Shown: positions 26,264 to 34,759, counted from the stretch's first letter. The stretch is DNA of 64,000 nt from Scybalousia_A sp045221575 (GCA_045221575.1 JBGUWU010000024.1:1-64000), one strand, 5' to 3'. A program made the numbers and translations. Notes: a model not told the origin generated them from the sequence alone.

Positions 26264-26320
26264 TTCCAAGTGAAGCCTTGCTTGGAACAATAAACCCAAT
26301 CTTAGGACTACTTTATCCTA
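26264..26320 (-). promoter_or_regulatory. Two hairpins in the pnp 5' region
   Basis: TTCCAAG (26264-26270) pairs with CTTGGAA (26281-26287) around a 10-base loop, and TAGGA (26303-26307) with TCCTA (26316-26320). They lie 30-86 bases upstream of the pnp start. In Escherichia coli a leader stem-loop cut by RNase III mediates PNPase autoregulation; a similar role here is inference. Confidence 0.5.
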
Positions 26321-26371
26321 AATATACATCTTCATAATAAAATATCTGGCTTCAAACTAATCATAAAACAA

Positions 26372-26412
26372 CAAAAAAAGCAAATAGGACATATCTTTCA
26401 GTCCTATTTGCT
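26372..26412 (-). terminator. Intrinsic terminator of rpsO
   Basis: AGCAAATAGGAC (26379-26390) is an exact inverse of GTCCTATTTGCT (26401-26412). On the minus strand the stem is followed by a T-run (26378-26372). It separates rpsO from pnp. Confidence 0.9.
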
Positions 26413-26445
26413 ATCGATTTTCTTAAATTTTCAGTTTTATCAACA

Positions 26446-26715
26446 TTATTTTCTTAAACCTAAAGCCTTTATTATTGCACGATATCTTTCAATATCTTTT
26501 TTCTTTAAGTAATCAAGCATTTTTCTACGCTTACCAACTAAAAGAACTAAAGCACGGTTTGTGAATTTGTCATTTTTGTGTTCTTTGCAATACTCTGTAA
26601 GGTGTTTAATACGGAAAGTAAATAAAGCTATTTGACCTTCTGTACTACCTGTATCTTGTGCATTCTTACCAAATTTAGCAAAGATTTCTTGTTTTTTTTC
26701 GCTTGTTAAATACAT
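26446..26715 (-). CDS. rpsO: 30S ribosomal protein S15
   Basis: Primary-binding protein of the 16S central domain. An 89-residue four-helix protein with DTGSTEGQIALFTFRIKHLTEY, HKNDKFTNRALVLLVGKRRKMLDYL and the closing IIKALGLRK. In several bacteria S15 represses its own translation by binding its leader. The leader upstream here (to about 26790) exists in a second copy at 29603-29690 before an unrelated operon. Confidence 0.98.
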   Translation of the reverse strand: MYLTSEKKQEIFAKFGKNAQDTGSTEGQIALFTFRIKHLTEYCKEHKNDKFTNRALVLLVGKRRKMLDYLKKKDIERYRAIIKALGLRK

Positions 26716-26724
26716 TTTTTTCTA

Positions 26725-26826
26725 CTTTTAATTAATTAAACAATAATGAACTAACGGCAAATATTCCATCTAACCCTCGTTCAATTTCAGGTTGCAAAAT
26801 TACAACCTTTTTTCTAACTACCAAAA
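26725..26826 (-). promoter_or_regulatory. rpsO promoter and leader, copy 1 of a direct repeat
   Basis: On the minus strand: -33 TTTG (26826-26823), 19-base spacer, -7 TAATTTTG (26803-26796), then a leader of about 75 nt. The block 26725-26814 matches 29603-29690 in the same orientation: the first 42 bases are identical and most of the rest agrees, with small substitutions and indels. The surroundings are unrelated. Confidence 0.85.
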
Positions 26827-26842
26827 CTTTACTCTAAATAAT

Positions 26843-27388
26843 TTAAATATATTTGTCTAAAATATTCATCGTTATATTAATAATTCCTTTATCACATGAT
26901 TGAAATATGTAATTGGCTTTTAGCACCAATATTTTGTTTTTCCCTTCGGTTGTTTTTAAACACATTTTTCTAACTTCGCTGTGTTTTAGGCTGCTATCTG
27001 AAATAACAACATCAGATATATCTATTAACTCTTGAATTTCTTTATTTAGAATGTCAATATCTACTATTATATCTTCAGGTATAATTAAAGATATTTTATC
27101 TCCGTCAATATATGCTTGGCAATGAGAATTTCCTTCTCCTTTGCATTCTACATAGCAAACTCTTGTTCCATTTTTATCTACAGCCCAATATTGATCAACC
27201 CTATCAAATCCATAATATATATTAATAGTTTGTAGACCTAAAAAGCCGCCATGTACTTCTATTAATTTTCCTCCTTCTTTAGAAACATTAAGTTCAAAAG
27301 GAGGATTATCAGCATTAGTAACAGCAAAAATTAACAAGCATGCAATAGATAGTAAACATTTTTTTAGATTAAAATTATTCATTTTCAT
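26843..27388 (-). CDS. Exported CxGEGxxxC protein (cassette gene 4)
   Basis: Unrecognised family. The start is set at 27388 (MKMNNFNLKKCLLSIACLL), which gives a signal peptide ending FAVTNA; the Met at 27382 is an alternative. Residues about 26-100 are paralogous to the protein at 29082: ELNVSKEGGKLIEVHGGFLG, then VCYVECKGEGNSHCQAY. The C-terminal half is unrelated, with two more cysteines. Its start overlaps the end of the thioredoxin-fold gene, so it closes a four-gene operon. A structural or redox-modified secreted protein is possible; nothing shows an enzyme. Confidence 0.7.
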   Translation of the reverse strand: MKMNNFNLKKCLLSIACLLIFAVTNADNPPFELNVSKEGGKLIEVHGGFLGLQTINIYYGFDRVDQYWAVDKNGTRVCYVECKGEGNSHCQAYIDGDKISLIIPEDIIVDIDILNKEIQELIDISDVVISDSSLKHSEVRKMCLKTTEGKNKILVLKANYIFQSCDKGIINITMNILDKYI

Positions 27389-27863
27389 GTTGATCAAATA
27401 ATTTGTTGTTAATAAAATCTGTATATGGTTCAAATATTGTTACACGTTTATTGTCAATGAGGACAATTTTAGGGAATGTTTTTTCATCAATAACCTTACC
27501 ACATAAACTTTTATAAGATTCCTCATCGCTAAAGATTCTCATTTTAATAAAAGGGAAGTAATACTTTGAGGTATTATAAAAAACTTTCCTTACAGATATG
27601 TCTTCTAAATCATTTTTTTGTAAGAAAGATACAGTAACTATGTTGAATCTATTATTACTATATGCATTATTGGATTCTAAATATTTTTCTACCTCAAGAT
27701 AACAATTATGACAACTATTTGTAGAAACGAATATGAGTAAATTAATTTTATTAGTATCCAATGTAACTTCATTATATCTTAAATCATAGAACTTAAGATT
27801 TTGCGACATAATTGCAGAGATAGTAAAGATAGTTAGAATAAGTGGTATTATTTTTTGTTTCAT
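27375..27863 (-). CDS. Thioredoxin-fold exported protein (CHNC)
   Basis: A 162-residue protein with a signal peptide ending IMSQ. The central pattern LLIFVSTNSCHNCYLEVEKY carries a CxxC pair (CHNC) at the end of a strand, as in thioredoxin-like proteins; TFPKIVLIDNKRVTIFEPY resembles the later cis-Pro strand region. It is short and lacks the usual WC before the motif. It lies one base after the propeller-like gene and overlaps the next gene, so it is in the operon and may act on the cysteines of the two CxGEGxxxC proteins (inference). Confidence 0.7.
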   Translation of the reverse strand: MKQKIIPLILTIFTISAIMSQNLKFYDLRYNEVTLDTNKINLLIFVSTNSCHNCYLEVEKYLESNNAYSNNRFNIVTVSFLQKNDLEDISVRKVFYNTSKYYFPFIKMRIFSDEESYKSLCGKVIDEKTFPKIVLIDNKRVTIFEPYTDFINNKLFDQHENE

Positions 27864-27864
27864 A

Positions 27865-29085
27865 TTAAAAATGTGAGTTAAAAATATCTAATAGAAGTAT
27901 GTTTTCATTATCTATTAAATAAGTATCCGAGAATTCTTTAATGTCTTTTTCTGTTAAAGAGTCTATTTTATTTAATCCAAGAGGGAGATCATAACTAAAG
28001 GTGTAAATTTTCTTTTCTCTAAATAATGTATAAATAGAAGTAAAGCCAATAGTCTTGCGATTACTTTTTACACTTTCATTTTCTCCTTTATCATCAATAT
28101 CTTTTGTGTGTAGAACCCAATTATTTGCTTGTTTTATCCAAATGTCCAATGTCCCATAATTTTGATTAGGTCTAACATAGGAGACAAATAATGTATCATT
28201 ACTTGTATAAATACGAAAAATTCTTGAATAATTGTTCCAATAATTTGAAAGTAAGTATATTCTATCTGCAGGTTGTGGATATTTTTCCAATATCTTGTTC
28301 ATGGTTTTAATCGGAAAAGTTTCCCAATTATCCTTACGTATTATAGTGTTAATATGTTCAAGATTTAAATCGTATTCATGAATAGTATAGTTTCCAAGTT
28401 CAGCAAAAAGTATAGAGTTATTTGTTACGGCTATTTGTTTATTTTTTTGAATAAAAGATAGACCAGCAAGTGGTATGGAAATGTTTATAGTCTTTTCGAT
28501 AGTTCCATCATTAGGGTTTAGTATAGATAAATGTAGAAATTTTGATTTGGGTTTTTGAGAACCAAAATATCCCCAACAAATCAGCAATTTTTTGTTTGGT
28601 AACAAAAGAATATCATTAATATCTTCTAATGTTTTAGAAAAAATGTATTCTTTTATCAGAGAATTTGATTTTAAATCAAAAAATAATAAATGTAACTGTT
28701 TTTTATTATTGGTGTAGGAATTGATATATACAATAATGGTGTCGTAAAGAGAAAAAATGCCATCTATATAACACCTCCCATTAGCCAAGTGTTTTGGTAT
28801 TGTCAGATTAATGGTAGATTGTTTTTGGGAAATAATGTTATATGTATGAACTTCTAATGAAGAAGTATTTATCTTATTAGTATGTGAATGCACAATATCA
28901 AATCTGTTTTCATTGTTGAAGCATATATGTGCTTTATTATAAGCTCCATTTAAATTAAATTGTGGTAAGTTATTAAATATAACAGAAGTATCGCAATATA
29001 AGTATTGGGATGTTGTTTGTCCTAAGGATTGGTAGTACAAAACAAGAGAAATAAAAATAGCGATATACCTTGCAATCAAAATCAT
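27865..29085 (-). CDS. Exported beta-propeller-like protein (BF3164/6-blade type)
   Basis: A 406-residue protein with a signal peptide ending QSLGQ. The rest is strand-rich with repeating units such as LEVHTYNIISQKQSTINL, LHLLFFDLKSNSLIKEYIF, LHLSILNPNDGTIEKTINI and LNLEHINTIIRKDNWETF. This suggests a six-blade propeller like the lipoprotein/exported TolB-like families common in Bacteroidota. There is no catalytic signature. It overlaps the upstream paralogue gene by four bases and leads the thioredoxin-fold gene by one base. Confidence 0.65.
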   Translation of the reverse strand: MILIARYIAIFISLVLYYQSLGQTTSQYLYCDTSVIFNNLPQFNLNGAYNKAHICFNNENRFDIVHSHTNKINTSSLEVHTYNIISQKQSTINLTIPKHLANGRCYIDGIFSLYDTIIVYINSYTNNKKQLHLLFFDLKSNSLIKEYIFSKTLEDINDILLLPNKKLLICWGYFGSQKPKSKFLHLSILNPNDGTIEKTINISIPLAGLSFIQKNKQIAVTNNSILFAELGNYTIHEYDLNLEHINTIIRKDNWETFPIKTMNKILEKYPQPADRIYLLSNYWNNYSRIFRIYTSNDTLFVSYVRPNQNYGTLDIWIKQANNWVLHTKDIDDKGENESVKSNRKTIGFTSIYTLFREKKIYTFSYDLPLGLNKIDSLTEKDIKEFSDTYLIDNENILLLDIFNSHF

Positions 29086-29594
29086 AACGTACTAAATTCA
29101 TTAGCGATCATGCTTATACAACCATTGCCTTCTTTATCTAAGTCCCATACTATTTTAAATGCAATATTTACTCTATTCCCCTCTACTGAAACCGAAGAAA
29201 CTTTTTGAGTAAGACTTCCTCTATACGAATTATCATATATCATATCCTCAACATTAAGAAGCATCCTATCAAATAGTTCTTCGAAAGTACCAAAGTAGAA
29301 AGTATTTTTCCCGACACTGAAAGTATGTGATTTGCCATCTGGTGTTGTTACTCTGCACCTATTAACCCCCTCTCCATCGCAATTAACATGAACAACTTTC
29401 CCTTCTGTTCTATATTCAACTTTAAGAAATCCTACATATTGGTGATGAACAAGACCAAGAAAACCGCTATGTGTTGTTACAATCTTTCCACCTTCTCTAT
29501 TAACCTGAAAAATATATTCATCATCGTTTTCAGCATAAGCAAAATTGATAATAGATAGAGTTAATAGTGCTAAAAATAAGAATCTTTTCTTCAT
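29082..29594 (-). CDS. Exported CxGEGxxxC protein (cassette gene 1)
   Basis: First gene of the cassette, 170 residues, unrecognised. Signal peptide ending NFAYA, then FQVNREGGKIVTTHSGFLGL and VVHVNCDGEGVNRCRVTTPD, which match the paralogue at 26843-27388 residue for residue at the EGGK, GFLGL and CxGEGxxxC positions. The C-terminal part (100-170) is predicted mixed alpha/beta and differs from the paralogue. Its promoter and leader are a copy of those of rpsO. A four-base overlap joins it to the propeller-like gene. Confidence 0.72.
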   Translation of the reverse strand: MKKRFLFLALLTLSIINFAYAENDDEYIFQVNREGGKIVTTHSGFLGLVHHQYVGFLKVEYRTEGKVVHVNCDGEGVNRCRVTTPDGKSHTFSVGKNTFYFGTFEELFDRMLLNVEDMIYDNSYRGSLTQKVSSVSVEGNRVNIAFKIVWDLDKEGNGCISMIANEFSTL

Positions 29595-29602
29595 TTTATT
29601 AT

Positions 29603-29703
29603 ACTTTTAATTAATTAAACAATAATGAACTAACGGCAAATATTACATCAGCCCTCGTCCAATTTTGAAGTCGCAAAATTACAACTTTTTATTTACTGAC
29701 AAA
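29603..29703 (-). promoter_or_regulatory. Promoter and leader of the cassette, copy 2 of the rpsO leader
   Basis: On the minus strand: TTTG (29703-29700), 18-base spacer, TAATTTTG (29681-29674), then a leader ending just before the start at 29594. The block 29603-29690 repeats 26725-26814. The two copies flank the four cassette genes as direct repeats about 2.9 kb apart. Confidence 0.85.
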
Positions 29704-29721
29704 ATAAAATCAAAAGAAAAT

Positions 29722-30447
29722 TTATTCTGCTAAAACTTCTAACACTTTTAAGTCATACATTTGAAGTTTAGGAGAATCTCCGTAACCAAGATTTGGGTGG
29801 AACCAAATAACATAGTGAGAACCACTATTCATCATGCAAAGTGCTTCTTTAACTCCTAAACATAACCCATCTATTCCTGTAGGTCCTGGACGTTTTCCAT
29901 CTTTGTTGATATTAGTGCGAACCAATTCCCAACCATTTCCTTCTGTTAGTTCATATTGAGTAAATTGTAATATCACTCTATCTCCGTTTCCTATAACAGG
30001 TTTTTTACCTTTACCCTGTTTTTCTATTTTATATTGCAAGCCACTTGAAGTCGTTTTTACATCTTTTGTTTTTGCATTCTCTGCTAAAAACTTATTGGCT
30101 CTGTCTAAGTCAGGTTTTGCCTTTTGGAAGGATTTTTCTTGCATATTTTCTTGAGTTCTGCGAGCGTATTCCATGATAATGCTTCTCATAGTCTCAACGT
30201 CCCACACACCATCAGTGTCTTTTGAGAATGCTTGTTTGAATCCTCTTGCATAAAGGTCGGCATTAACAGGTGCATCTTTGTCCATTGAGGCTTGCATTCC
30301 GTTTAAATATCCCAAAGCAAAAGAAGCAGAGTCTTTTAAATCTTTTAATTCAGTAGATTTAACTCTGTCATCATTCTTAGAACAAGAAAACAGAACTACA
30401 AAAGTTAGGCTTAGCCCTATTATATATAATAATGTATTGCGTTTCAT
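29722..30447 (-). CDS. FKBP-type peptidyl-prolyl isomerase lipoprotein
   Basis: Envelope protein-folding isomerase. The start at 30447 (MKRNTLLYIIGLSLTF) gives a signal peptide with lipobox VLFSC; ten upstream codons overlap the promoter. An FkpA/Mip-like helical dimerisation domain (about 35-115: KDSASFALGYLNGMQASM ...) is followed by the FKBP domain (about 120-240): SGLQYKIEKQGKGKKP, NGDRVILQFTQYELTEG, LCLGVKEALCMMNSGSHYVIW and PNLGYGDSP. The FKBP domain has some unusual positions, so activity may be reduced. Confidence 0.87.
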   Translation of the reverse strand: MKRNTLLYIIGLSLTFVVLFSCSKNDDRVKSTELKDLKDSASFALGYLNGMQASMDKDAPVNADLYARGFKQAFSKDTDGVWDVETMRSIIMEYARRTQENMQEKSFQKAKPDLDRANKFLAENAKTKDVKTTSSGLQYKIEKQGKGKKPVIGNGDRVILQFTQYELTEGNGWELVRTNINKDGKRPGPTGIDGLCLGVKEALCMMNSGSHYVIWFHPNLGYGDSPKLQMYDLKVLEVLAE

Positions 30448-30474
30448 TGTTTGTCTTTTTTTAATATTAGGTTG

Positions 30475-30504
30475 CAAAAATATAAATTATTAGTCAGATA
30501 CAAA
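30475..30504 (-). promoter_or_regulatory. Promoter of the FKBP gene
   Basis: On the minus strand TTTG (30504-30501), 18-base spacer, TATTTTTG (30482-30475), about 28 bases before the start. It supports the downstream start codon for this gene. Confidence 0.75.
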
Positions 30505-30547
30505 AAAATAAAGGAGAAATAATAACGGATAAAAGAAATATTTTCAT

Positions 30548-30555
30548 TACTTTTG
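30548..30555 (+). promoter_or_regulatory. -7 element of the EnvC-like gene
   Basis: TACTTTTG followed by C, 32 bases before the GTG start at 30587; no clear -33 element. Confidence 0.55.
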
Positions 30556-30586
30556 CAACCGCTTTTAATTCTTAATACTATTTGTC

Positions 30587-31876
30587 GTGAAAAGAAAACA
30601 TTATATATACATATCTTTTTTTGCTATAGCATTGTGTTGGTGTTTTGCTACGGAGACTAAAGCACAAAACCGTCAAAGTTTAGAAAAGGAGAAAGCGAAG
30701 ATAGAAAAAGAAATATCTTCAATGAATGCCATACTAAAGGAGACAAGAAAAAACAAAAAACTTTCTGCCTCTGAATTGCAGATAATAAAAAAGAAGGTAG
30801 AACAACGACAACAATTGGTTAATAATATAACTTCTCAGATTAATATATTAGACAACCAAATCAAAACAACTCAACAAAGTATAACAGAATCTTATCGTAG
30901 TCTTGAAATTCTTAAGCAGAACTATGCTTATATGCTTCGTTATGCACAAAAACATCGTTCTGCAATGGATAGGCTTTTGTTTATTTTCGCTGCAAAAGAC
31001 TATCATGAAGCCTATCAGAGATATGTGTTCTTTAGACGTTATGCTTCTTTGCAAAGAAGTCAAATGGCAAAGATAGAAAACAAGACAATAGAGTTGTCTT
31101 CAATGACAGATGACCTGCTTAACCAAAAGAGATCACAGTCAAAGTTGCTTAATCAAGAAAAAGTCAATACAGCTAATCTTAATAAAGAGCGTCAGCAACA
31201 AGAGAAACTTGTAAATAATATCAAAAAGCAAGAAAGCCAGCTTGCAAAAGAAATAAAAGCAAAAGAAGCTAAAAAGAAGAAACTCCAACAGCAAATAAAT
31301 GCTGCTATCTCTGCTGAGGTAAAAAAGCAAGCTAAGATAGCAGAAACAAAAAGAAAAAATGCTTCACCTACAAATGCAACAGCCCAAAAAGAACCTTCAA
31401 CGGACAAGAAAACACCTGAGAAGAAAACATACGTAATGGCTGCCACACCAAAAGAAGAGGCTTTATCCAAGAGTTTTGAAACAAACAAAGGACGGCTTCC
31501 TTGGCCTGTAGGGAAAGGTGTAATTGTTAGTAGTTTTGGAAAACATCCACACCCAGATATTGCTGGAGTAGAGATAGAAAATCTTGGCGTTGATATTCGT
31601 ACAACAAGAGGAGCAAGTGTTAAAGCTGTTTTTGAGGGAGAAGTTTGTAAAGTTTTTCCAGGACCTAATGGAAACAAAATAGTAATCATACGACACGGGG
31701 AATATATGACTGTTTATACCAATCTTGCAAGTGTTTCTGTATCTGATGGAACTAAGGTCTCAACAGGTCAAACCATAGGCATAATAGCAACAAACGAAAA
31801 TGGAGAAAGTGAAATGAATTTCCAAGTTCGTCAAGGTGTAAAATGTCAAAATCCTTCTGCTTGGTTGAAAAGATAA
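30587..31876 (+). CDS. EnvC-like murein hydrolase activator (degenerate M23 domain)
   Basis: Starts with GTG at 30587, which opens a signal peptide ending ETKAQ. Long coiled coil (about 30-250, Lys/Gln/Glu-rich), a linker with Thr/Pro/Lys, and a C-terminal LytM/M23 domain (about 300-429). The metal-binding positions of active M23 enzymes are altered: NLGVDIRT instead of N-H-G-x-D, VYTNL instead of YxHL, and MNFQVR instead of LHFEIR. As in EnvC and NlpD, this domain would activate amidases at the division site rather than cut peptidoglycan itself. Confidence 0.87.
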   Translation: MKRKHYIYISFFAIALCWCFATETKAQNRQSLEKEKAKIEKEISSMNAILKETRKNKKLSASELQIIKKKVEQRQQLVNNITSQINILDNQIKTTQQSITESYRSLEILKQNYAYMLRYAQKHRSAMDRLLFIFAAKDYHEAYQRYVFFRRYASLQRSQMAKIENKTIELSSMTDDLLNQKRSQSKLLNQEKVNTANLNKERQQQEKLVNNIKKQESQLAKEIKAKEAKKKKLQQQINAAISAEVKKQAKIAETKRKNASPTNATAQKEPSTDKKTPEKKTYVMAATPKEEALSKSFETNKGRLPWPVGKGVIVSSFGKHPHPDIAGVEIENLGVDIRTTRGASVKAVFEGEVCKVFPGPNGNKIVIIRHGEYMTVYTNLASVSVSDGTKVSTGQTIGIIATNENGESEMNFQVRQGVKCQNPSAWLKR

Positions 31877-31901
31877 TAACAAGAAATAATATACACACAT
31901 T

Positions 31902-33959
31902 ATGAACAAGGCAAAGCATATCGTTTTATTTCTTTTTGCGACTGTATTCTGTGTCAGCATATTTGCACAAGAACATGCAAAATGGACATTCACAACAAAC
32001 AAAATCAACGATTCAGTTTCTGAATTACAGTTGAAATGTTCCTTAGATAAGGGTTGGCATATTTATTCTCAATATACCAAAGGAACAGAAATGCCAATAG
32101 AATTTAAATTCTCAAATTCAAAAGAATATCAAAAGATTGGTGGAGTAAAAGAACCTGCAAGCAAAGCACATTATGATAAGTTTGCAAAAGACACAACACG
32201 TTCTTTTGAAGGCAATGTTGTATTTCGTCAAAGAGTGAAAGTAAAAACAGATAAAGATTTCAAAGTAAAAGGAACTCTTACTTTCCAACTTTGTGAGAAT
32301 GGTTCATGTATTCCTCCCAATGATGTGGATTTTGTTTTTAATGTGAAAGGAAATCCTAATGCTGTAGGTACAGAATTGCAAGAAGAACCACAGTTAGCAG
32401 AATCTCCTACACAGATAGCAACAGAAAGTAATTCAACTCAAACAACTACTACTCTTGCAGAAGCAAAATCAATGGGAGATACTCAAGACCTTGCTAATAA
32501 ATCTTTGTTTATGGTCTTTTTAATCTCGTTTGGTGTTGGATTGATAACCTTACTTACACCTTGCGTCTTCCCTATGATTCCTATGACTATATCTTTCTTC
32601 CTACATGGCAAGAAAACTAATCGTCAAGGTAGAAAACAAGCATATTTCTTTGGTCTTTCAATAGTCTTAATCTTCGCCGTCTTAGGATTGTTGCTGACTT
32701 TGATATTTGGAAAAGACGCAATGTATATTATTTCTACTCATTGGATACCTAATGTTTTGTTCTTTATCATCTTTATGGTTTTTGCTCTTTCTTTCTTCGG
32801 GCTATTTGAAATAACAATGCCAAGTAAATGGGTAACCAAATCAGATAAGGAAAGTGAAAAGGGAGGATTGTTAGGTTCATTCTTTATTGCTCTTACTACA
32901 GTATTAGTTTCTTTCTCTTGCACAGGACCTATTCTTGGAGCAGCATTAGTTGAGATGGCTTCAGGTTCTTCTAATTCGTTTATCTTCTTTGTGTCTATGT
33001 TAGGCTTTGCCGTAGGTTTTGCATTGCCATTCACTCTTTTGGCTATGTTCCCTTCATTCTTGAAGAACATGAAAAGCGGTTCATGGTTAAACAGCGTCAA
33101 AGTTGTTTTCGGTTTCTTAGAGATAGCATTAGGATTAAAGTTCCTTATGGTTGCAGACCAAGCATGTAATTGGGGAATCTTGCCAAGAACAACATATCTT
33201 TGCATTTGGATAGTGATATTCGCTATGATAGGATTCTACTTATTAGGAAAACTGAAATTCAAAGGAGATTCAGAACTTAAACATATAAGTGTTCCTCGTT
33301 TATTCCTTGCTATTGTTTCCTTCTCATTTACTATTTATATGATACCTGGTCTTTGGGGTGCTCCACTTAGCACTATTTCAGGCTATCTTCCTCCTGTTTC
33401 TTCTCAAGAATACAATATTGAGAAGCTTATTGTTGAAAACTCAGGTACAACAAGTTTAAACAACGATGGATTCCCTATTCAAAGAAAATATGCAGACAAA
33501 TTAGATGGACATGTTCCTGTTGGTTTCAAAGCCTTCTTTGATTTAGAAGAAGCAAAAGCTTATGCTAAGCAAGTAGGTAAGCCTTTATTCTTAGACTTTA
33601 CAGGAAAGAGTTGTGCAAACTGCAGGGAGATGGAAACAGCCGTGTGGTCTGTACCTGCAGTTAAAGACTTGATACAACAAGACTATATTCTTGTATCCTT
33701 ATATTGCGATGAAAACACAATAGAACTTCCTAAAGAAGAATGGACTCAAATGAATGGAAAAACAATAAAGACTTTAGGACGTAGAAATCTTAACTATCAA
33801 ATAGAGAAATTCCATGCTAATGCACAACCTCTTTATGTTCTTATGGACGGTGATGGCAATCTATTAACAGAAAAGCCACAACCATACGACAAGAACGTTG
33901 AAAACTTTATTTCTTTCTTGCAAAAAGGGTTAGATAATTTTAAAAAACAAGAGAAATAA
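31902..33959 (+). CDS. dsbD: Protein-disulfide reductase, DsbD family
   Basis: Carries electrons from cytoplasmic thioredoxin to envelope thiol proteins. Signal peptide (ending SIFAQ), N-terminal DsbD-alpha-like beta domain (20-150; CENGSCIPPNDVDF retains a Cys pair), low-complexity linker, eight-helix membrane domain (about 200-490; TLLTPCVFPMIPMT and SFSCTGPILGAAL hold the two key cysteines) and C-terminal thioredoxin domain with DFTGKSCANCREME (about 575). All three Cys pairs are present. It lies 25 bases after the EnvC-like gene. Confidence 0.93.
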   Translation: MNKAKHIVLFLFATVFCVSIFAQEHAKWTFTTNKINDSVSELQLKCSLDKGWHIYSQYTKGTEMPIEFKFSNSKEYQKIGGVKEPASKAHYDKFAKDTTRSFEGNVVFRQRVKVKTDKDFKVKGTLTFQLCENGSCIPPNDVDFVFNVKGNPNAVGTELQEEPQLAESPTQIATESNSTQTTTTLAEAKSMGDTQDLANKSLFMVFLISFGVGLITLLTPCVFPMIPMTISFFLHGKKTNRQGRKQAYFFGLSIVLIFAVLGLLLTLIFGKDAMYIISTHWIPNVLFFIIFMVFALSFFGLFEITMPSKWVTKSDKESEKGGLLGSFFIALTTVLVSFSCTGPILGAALVEMASGSSNSFIFFVSMLGFAVGFALPFTLLAMFPSFLKNMKSGSWLNSVKVVFGFLEIALGLKFLMVADQACNWGILPRTTYLCIWIVIFAMIGFYLLGKLKFKGDSELKHISVPRLFLAIVSFSFTIYMIPGLWGAPLSTISGYLPPVSSQEYNIEKLIVENSGTTSLNNDGFPIQRKYADKLDGHVPVGFKAFFDLEEAKAYAKQVGKPLFLDFTGKSCANCREMETAVWSVPAVKDLIQQDYILVSLYCDENTIELPKEEWTQMNGKTIKTLGRRNLNYQIEKFHANAQPLYVLMDGDGNLLTEKPQPYDKNVENFISFLQKGLDNFKKQEK

Positions 33960-34014
33960 AAGTTATTGGTCGCTGATAATTAGGTTTAATATATGCTAAA
34001 TTAAATATAAATTT

Positions 34015-34160
34015 TACCACTCTTCGTTTGGTTTTTGCCAAATCAAGAGTTTATGCCGGAAAAAACTATTTTTTACTAAAAAAATAGTTTTTTTTGACAT
34101 GAAAACCAAGTTTGGCGGCGACAAAACGACGTTTGGCAAAATAAAGATGACGATTGGCGA
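34015..34160 (+). repeat. TTTGGCAAA-box intergenic repeat, copy 1
   Basis: Fills most of the 248-base gap between dsbD and the exonuclease. It contains TCTTCGTTTGG, TTTTGCCAAATCAAGA, a 16-base hairpin stem of the type AAAACTATTTTTT / AAAAAATAGTTTT, AAAACCAAGTTTGGCGGC, ACAAAACGACGTTTGGCAAA and ATTGGCGAAA. The order and wording match 43303-43415. A -7 box, TAACTTTG (34170-34177), follows for the exonuclease gene. Confidence 0.8.
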
Positions 34161-34207
34161 AATATTTTGTAACTTTGCACATTAAAAAAATAGAGTAGAG
34201 AGTAGCT

Positions 34208-34759
34208 ATGTTTTCATTTACGGCTATAGATTTTGAAACTGCGGACAAATATTTTCCTTGCTCATTAGGACTTTGCAAGGTTGAGGATAATAAAGTTGTT
34301 GATGTTAGATATTGGCTAATAAAACCGATATGTTATCCTTATTTTCATTACTATGCACAACGTATTCATGGCATACATAAAGAAGATGTTGCTAACGAAC
34401 CAACTTTTGATAAAATATGGCAGGAAATAAAACCATACTTAACTAATACCATGATTTTAGCTCATAATGCTTCGTTTGATATAAATGTTCTTAGGAAAAC
34501 ATTACGATTTTATCATTTGGAAAAACCTCAAAGTCGTTATCTTTGTACTTATGTTCTGTCAAGAGATGTTTGGAAAGAGTCTCAGAAATTTTCATTGGAT
34601 TATCTGTGTAACTTGGAAAATATTAGCTTAAACCATCATAATGCACAATCAGATGCTTATGCTTGTGCAGAACTTTTTCTTAGAGAAGTAAATCATCTTG
34701 GTGTGAATAGTTTTGAAGAACTTAAAGCTATCACACATAGAAGATATAATAAGGTTTAG
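34208..34759 (+). CDS. DnaQ-like 3'-5' exonuclease
   Basis: A 183-residue stand-alone DEDDh exonuclease, similar to the epsilon proofreading subunit. ExoI is FTAIDFETAD (Asp and Glu), ExoII ILAHNASFDINVL (Asp), ExoIII HHNAQSDAYACAEL (His and Asp). Substrate is single-stranded DNA or RNA; the exact role is unknown. The family also includes free enzymes in repair and RNA decay. Note that the polA in this window seems to lack proofreading residues. Confidence 0.88.
   Translation: MFSFTAIDFETADKYFPCSLGLCKVEDNKVVDVRYWLIKPICYPYFHYYAQRIHGIHKEDVANEPTFDKIWQEIKPYLTNTMILAHNASFDINVLRKTLRFYHLEKPQSRYLCTYVLSRDVWKESQKFSLDYLCNLENISLNHHNAQSDAYACAELFLREVNHLGVNSFEELKAITHRRYNKV

Noticed and set aside
31192..31689. 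Open frame of 165 codons antisense to the EnvC-like gene
   Set aside because: It mirrors the Lys/Gln-rich coiled coil of the real gene, giving a Phe/Ser/Cys-rich product; no start context.
32738..33205. Open frame of 155 codons antisense to dsbD
   Set aside because: The opposite strand encodes clearly conserved DsbD membrane segments; the antisense product shows no features.
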